The notes beneath the pieces are model-generated. The model worked only from the letters and a program-made list of their open reading frames with translations. It was not told the origin of the DNA and did no database searches. A stretch of DNA of 16,455 nt from Betaproteobacteria bacterium (lineage in GTDB: Bacteria > Pseudomonadota > Gammaproteobacteria > Burkholderiales > SG8-39): assembly GCA_019509895.1 (NCBI GenBank), contig JAEKLK010000202.1, positions 1 through 16,455 of the forward strand, in the 5' to 3' direction. Within the stretch, counting starts at the first letter, position 1; each line of letters begins with the position of its first letter. Position numbers and translations under genes: made by a program. This document shows, one piece after another, positions 13,699 to 16,455 of this stretch.

Positions 13699-14372
13699 GC
13701 TTTGCCGGCCTCCATTGGCACGAAGTGCACCGCGTCGAGCTCGGTTTGCACCAGGCTTCCCCGGCCGGTGCGCTCGATCAGCAGCAGCCGCTGCGCCGCC
13801 GCGCTCGCGGCGAGCGGCAATATCATTCTGCCACCTGGGGCGAGCTGCCGCGCGAGCGCTTCCGGCACGCGCGGCGCCGCCGCCGCGACGATGACGGAAT
13901 GAAACGGCGCCGCCGCTTCCAGTCCGGCATAGCCATCGCCATGTGCGAGGCGCAAGTTCGCAAGCCTGAGCGGCAGCAGGTTGCGGCGCGCTCGCTCGAG
14001 GAGCGCCTTGATGCGCTCGATCGAATACACCTCGGGAAAGAGGTGCGCGAGCACTGCCGCCTGGTAGCCGCAGCCGGTGCCCACCTCGAGCACCCTCCCC
14101 GCGTCGCGGCCGGCGAGCAGGAGCTCGATCATGCGCGCTACCACGTAAGGCTGCGAAATCGTCTGGGCGAAACCGATGGGCAGCGCCGTATCCTCGTACG
14201 CGCGGCTGGCGAGCGCGCTGTCGACGAACTGATGCCGCGGCACGGCACCGAGCGCGGCCAGCACGCGCTCGTCGGTAATGCCCTTGGCGCGCAGCCGCGC
14301 CACCATGCGCGCGCGCGTGCGCTCCGAGGTCATGCCGATGCCGGGGACGCTCGCGGTCAGCGCTCGAGCCAT
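13695..14372 (-). CDS. pcm: Protein-L-isoaspartate O-methyltransferase
   Basis: Pcm methylates isoaspartyl residues formed by ageing of Asn and Asp, starting their repair, with S-adenosylmethionine as donor. The 225-residue protein has GMTSERTRARMVARLRAKGI (13-32), VPRHQFV (44-50), the substrate-side signature LPIGFAQTISQPYVVARM (64-81), SAM motif I VLEVGTGCGYQAAVLA (94-109), and LAPGGRMILPL (178-188). The usual 'GQTISQP' reads AQTISQP and the 'vTAAP' motif reads VAAAAP, both mild. The chosen ATG (14370-14372) gives a 16-bp overlap with the surE end; an ATG at 14331-14333 (residue 14) is a possible alternative. The stop overlaps nlpD by ATGA. surE-pcm-nlpD is probably one transcript. Confidence 0.93.
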   Translation of the reverse strand: MARALTASVPGIGMTSERTRARMVARLRAKGITDERVLAALGAVPRHQFVDSALASRAYEDTALPIGFAQTISQPYVVARMIELLLAGRDAGRVLEVGTGCGYQAAVLAHLFPEVYSIERIKALLERARRNLLPLRLANLRLAHGDGYAGLEAAAPFHSVIVAAAAPRVPEALARQLAPGGRMILPLAASAAAQRLLLIERTGRGSLVQTELDAVHFVPMEAGKA

Positions 14373-15100
14373 TCGCGCGCCCGCGCAAGCTGCGTGGAGT
14401 GCGTGAGGTCCATCCGGAGCGGCGTCACCGAGACGCGCTGCTGCTCGACGGCGTGGAAGTCGGTCCCGGGCCCCGCATCCGCGGCGCCGCCGGCGGGGCC
14501 GATCCAGTACGCGTCCTCGCCGCGCGGCGTGGCGAGCCTGATGACCGGCTCGGCCTTGTGACGCTTGCCCAGGCGCGTTATCTCGATACCGCGCAGGCGG
14601 TCGGGCGCGAGGTCGGGTACGTTCACGTTGAGGAGCACCGCCTCGCCGAAGGGCGCGCGCGCGAGGCGCTCGACCAGCTCGACGGCGACGCGGATCGCGC
14701 TTTCGAAGTGCTCGCCGGCCTTGCTGGTGAGCGAGACGGCGAGCGACGGGATGCCCAGCAGGTAGCCTTCGACCGCCGCGGCCACCGTGCCGGAATAGAT
14801 GGTGTCGTCGCCCATGTTGGCGCCGAGGTTGATGCCGGAGACGACCACGTCGGGCGTGAAGTCGAGCAGTCCGGTCACGGCGATGTGCACGCAGTCGGTC
14901 GGCGTGCCGTTCACCGAGTAGTAACCGTTGGCCGCGCGGCGCACGACCAGCGGGCGGTCGAGCGTGAGCGAGTTGGAAGCGCCCGAGCGGTCGCGCTCCG
15001 GGGCGACCACCGTGACGTCGGCGAGCCGCGCGAGCGCCTCGGCGAGGAGCGTGATACCCGGCGCGAAATAGCCGTCGTCGTTGGAGACGAGAATTTTCAC
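14357..15100 (-). CDS. surE: 5'/3'-nucleotidase SurE
   Basis: SurE is a metal-dependent nucleoside-monophosphate phosphatase (also active on 3'-nucleotides and short polyphosphate) linked to stationary-phase survival. The 247-residue length is standard. Metal ligands are visible as Asp8 and Asp9 in SNDDGYFAPG, Ser39 in ERDRSGASNSLT and Asn91 in SGINLGANMGDDTIYSGTV; VNGTPTDCVHIA is also characteristic. The start is GTG (15098-15100), aligned with the family's M-[RK]-ILVSNDDG. The frame continues upstream, but that extension is antisense to tamA. A TAGAAT (complement of 15108-15113) could be a -10 element, giving an almost leaderless message. The gene overlaps pcm by 16 bp and lies 27 bp from divergent tamA. 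Confidence 0.95.
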   Translation of the reverse strand: MKILVSNDDGYFAPGITLLAEALARLADVTVVAPERDRSGASNSLTLDRPLVVRRAANGYYSVNGTPTDCVHIAVTGLLDFTPDVVVSGINLGANMGDDTIYSGTVAAAVEGYLLGIPSLAVSLTSKAGEHFESAIRVAVELVERLARAPFGEAVLLNVNVPDLAPDRLRGIEITRLGKRHKAEPVIRLATPRGEDAYWIGPAGGAADAGPGTDFHAVEQQRVSVTPLRMDLTHSTQLARAREWLER

Positions 15101-15127
15101 GCGAACGATTCTACAGTCGCTGCCACA

Positions 15128-16455
15128 TTGAACAGACTCGCCCGCTGCGCTCTGATCGTCCTGCTTCTCGCCGCGCTGCCGGCGTGGGCGAAGCTCGACT
15201 ATCGCGTCGAGATCGACGCGCCGGGCAATCTCAAAGCGACGCTCGAGAAGGGCTTGAACATCGTGCGCTGGCGGCTCGATCCGGAAATGGACGAGGACCG
15301 ACTGAAGCGCTTGGTCGACGAGGCGGCGCGCGAGTCGCGCGAGGCCGCCGCGACCGAAGGCTATTTCTCGGCGCGCGTGCAGGCCGAGGTCGACTCCTCG
15401 AGCGATCCCTGGGTGGTGCGGCTGCGCATCGAGCCCGGTGAGCGCACGCGCGTGCAAGAAGTCGATATCCGCTTCAGCGGCCCGGCGAGCACCGACGGCG
15501 AGGCGCGCCCGCACCTGCGCCGCGTGCGCCAGAGCTGGACGCTGCGTCCCGGGCAGCCGTTTCGCCAGGCCGACTGGGATGCAGCCAAGCGCCAGGCCGT
15601 GCGCGAGCTCTCCGGCTGGCGCTACGCGGCGGCGTCGATCGGCGAAAGCGAGGCGCGCATAGACCCGGCCACCAACGGCGCATACCTCTCGGTCGAGATC
15701 GTCAGCGGCCCGCCGTTCCGCTTCGGCGAGCTGCGCGTCACCGGCACCAAGCGCTACTCCGATGCGCTGGTCGCGAGCCTCGTGCCGGTGCGTCCGGGCG
15801 ACGTCTACGATCGCGACATGGTGGTGCTCTACCAGCGGCGGCTGCTCGAGTCCGGCTACTTCGCGAGCGTGCAGGCCGAAATCGACCAGCAGCTGGCCGT
15901 CGCCGACGCCGAGCCGCTGCGCGTCGCCGTCATCGAGGCGCCGAAGCACCACATCGAGTGGGGCGTGGGCTGGAACACCGACGTGCTGTGGCGGCTGCAG
16001 GCGCGCTATAGCAACCAGGATTTCATCTCCAGCGCCTGGCGCTTCAACTCGACGCTCAACCTGGACGAGAAGATCCAGAACCTGCAGCTCGACTTCGACT
16101 CCCCGCCGCGCGAGGGCGGCATCTGGAATACCTATTTCACCCGCGCGCGCCAGGAGGACATCCAGAACCAGACCACCCGCGAGGTCGCGGTCGGCGCGCT
16201 GCACAACTACGGCGCGCAGCCGGCCCCGTCGGCCCTGATCGTCTCGGCGCATCACGAAGACCAGATCCTCTCAGGCGTCGTGTCCACGAGCGCGCATGCG
16301 GTCTACTTCGGCGCCCGCAAGGGCTTGCGTCGCACCGACGCCCTGATCTCGCCGCGCGAGGGCTACTACGTGCTCGGCGAAGTCGGCGGCTCCCCCAACG
16401 CGCTTTCCTCTCAGCCTTTCCTGCGCGCGATGGCCAGCGCATCGATCTTCCTGCC
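15128..16455 (+). CDS. tamA: TamA-type outer-membrane assembly protein (POTRA plus barrel), 3' end outside window
   Basis: TamA, a BamA/Omp85 relative, works with inner-membrane TamB to insert proteins into, or move lipids to, the outer membrane. The frame is open to the window end (442 residues seen). A signal peptide (MNRLARCALIVLLLAALPAW, cleavage after A21) follows a TTG start at 15128-15130. No ATG or GTG lies between the signal peptide and the start region, so TTG is the best choice. Three POTRA domains follow at about 24-102, 106-193 and 195-272 (third: PPFRFGELRVTGTKRYS, RPGDVYDRDMVVLYQRRLLESGYFASV). From about residue 277 (EWGVGWNTDVLWRLQARYSNQD) the beta-barrel begins, incomplete here. 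No Shine-Dalgarno is visible. tamB would be expected downstream but is outside the window. Confidence 0.9.
   Translation, partial: MNRLARCALIVLLLAALPAWAKLDYRVEIDAPGNLKATLEKGLNIVRWRLDPEMDEDRLKRLVDEAARESREAAATEGYFSARVQAEVDSSSDPWVVRLRIEPGERTRVQEVDIRFSGPASTDGEARPHLRRVRQSWTLRPGQPFRQADWDAAKRQAVRELSGWRYAAASIGESEARIDPATNGAYLSVEIVSGPPFRFGELRVTGTKRYSDALVASLVPVRPGDVYDRDMVVLYQRRLLESGYFASVQAEIDQQLAVADAEPLRVAVIEAPKHHIEWGVGWNTDVLWRLQARYSNQDFISSAWRFNSTLNLDEKIQNLQLDFDSPPREGGIWNTYFTRARQEDIQNQTTREVAVGALHNYGAQPAPSALIVSAHHEDQILSGVVSTSAHAVYFGARKGLRRTDALISPREGYYVLGEVGGSPNALSSQPFLRAMASASIFL

Noticed and set aside
14160..14180. Unusual residues in the Pcm signature (AQTISQP for GQTISQP)
   Set aside because: This position varies among Pcm proteins and the rest of the motif and SAM-binding site are intact; no sign of inactivation.
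13699..14388. Upstream extension of the nlpD frame through pcm
   Set aside because: Off-frame reading of pcm with Arg/Ala-rich composition; the lipoprotein signal starts at 13698.
15101..16255. Upstream extension of the surE frame
   Set aside because: It is antisense to tamA, whose signal peptide and POTRA domains are clear; SurE homologs begin at the GTG at 15100.

Overview
The window looks like a GC-rich betaproteobacterial chromosome segment, probably Burkholderiales/Nitrosomonadales-like. This rests on gene order remembered from that class (ispB with a neighbouring tRNA-Pro, divergent from rplU-rpmA-obgE-proB, then a convergent CNP1-like gene, rppH and divergent proS) and on residue-level family matches. 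No database search was possible. I see no insertion sequence, phage gene, CRISPR array or integrase. Almost all the DNA is coding, with intergenic gaps of roughly 0 to 100 bp, and no gene-free stretch exceeds 300 bp.

Left part (1-4600). The 3' end of a CgeB-like glycosyltransferase faces tRNA-Pro(CGG), which lies 2 nt behind ispB (ubiquinone side-chain synthesis) on the minus strand. A consensus-like promoter at the start of ispB drives rplU-rpmA (ribosomal proteins L21 and L27). A strong intrinsic terminator follows rpmA only 12 nt before obgE. obgE (ribosome-assembly GTPase) overlaps proB (glutamate 5-kinase) by ATGA. proB runs 72 codons past its expected stop and into the convergent lipoprotein gene.

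Middle (4349-6551, minus strand). This is a compact operon read rppH (mRNA decapping), a two-CBS-domain protein, a DUF3501 protein, and a CNP1-like lipoprotein. The CBS and DUF3501 genes appear to be additions to the usual rppH/CNP1-like neighbourhood.

Right-centre (6634-12864, plus strand). Five tightly spaced genes form a likely operon: proS, a small SLT-type lytic transglycosylase, a DUF58 membrane protein, a TgpA-type membrane transglutaminase, and an MltB-type lytic transglycosylase. Apart from proS, the content concerns the cell wall or periplasm. The MoxR ATPase that usually accompanies DUF58/TgpA is not present here.

Right end (12865-15100, minus strand). surE-pcm-nlpD is a classic stationary-phase/stress and division cluster, but rpoS, which usually follows nlpD, is absent, and the nlpD stop codon abuts the mltB stop codon. 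A TamA-type outer-membrane assembly protein starts 27 bp from surE, divergently, probably at TTG, and runs off the window.

Overall this is a conserved housekeeping region. I did not find a convincing new multi-gene system. The points most worth checking are the lost proB stop with its antisense overlap, the terminator against the obgE start, the CBS-DUF3501 insertion, and the missing moxR and rpoS neighbours.
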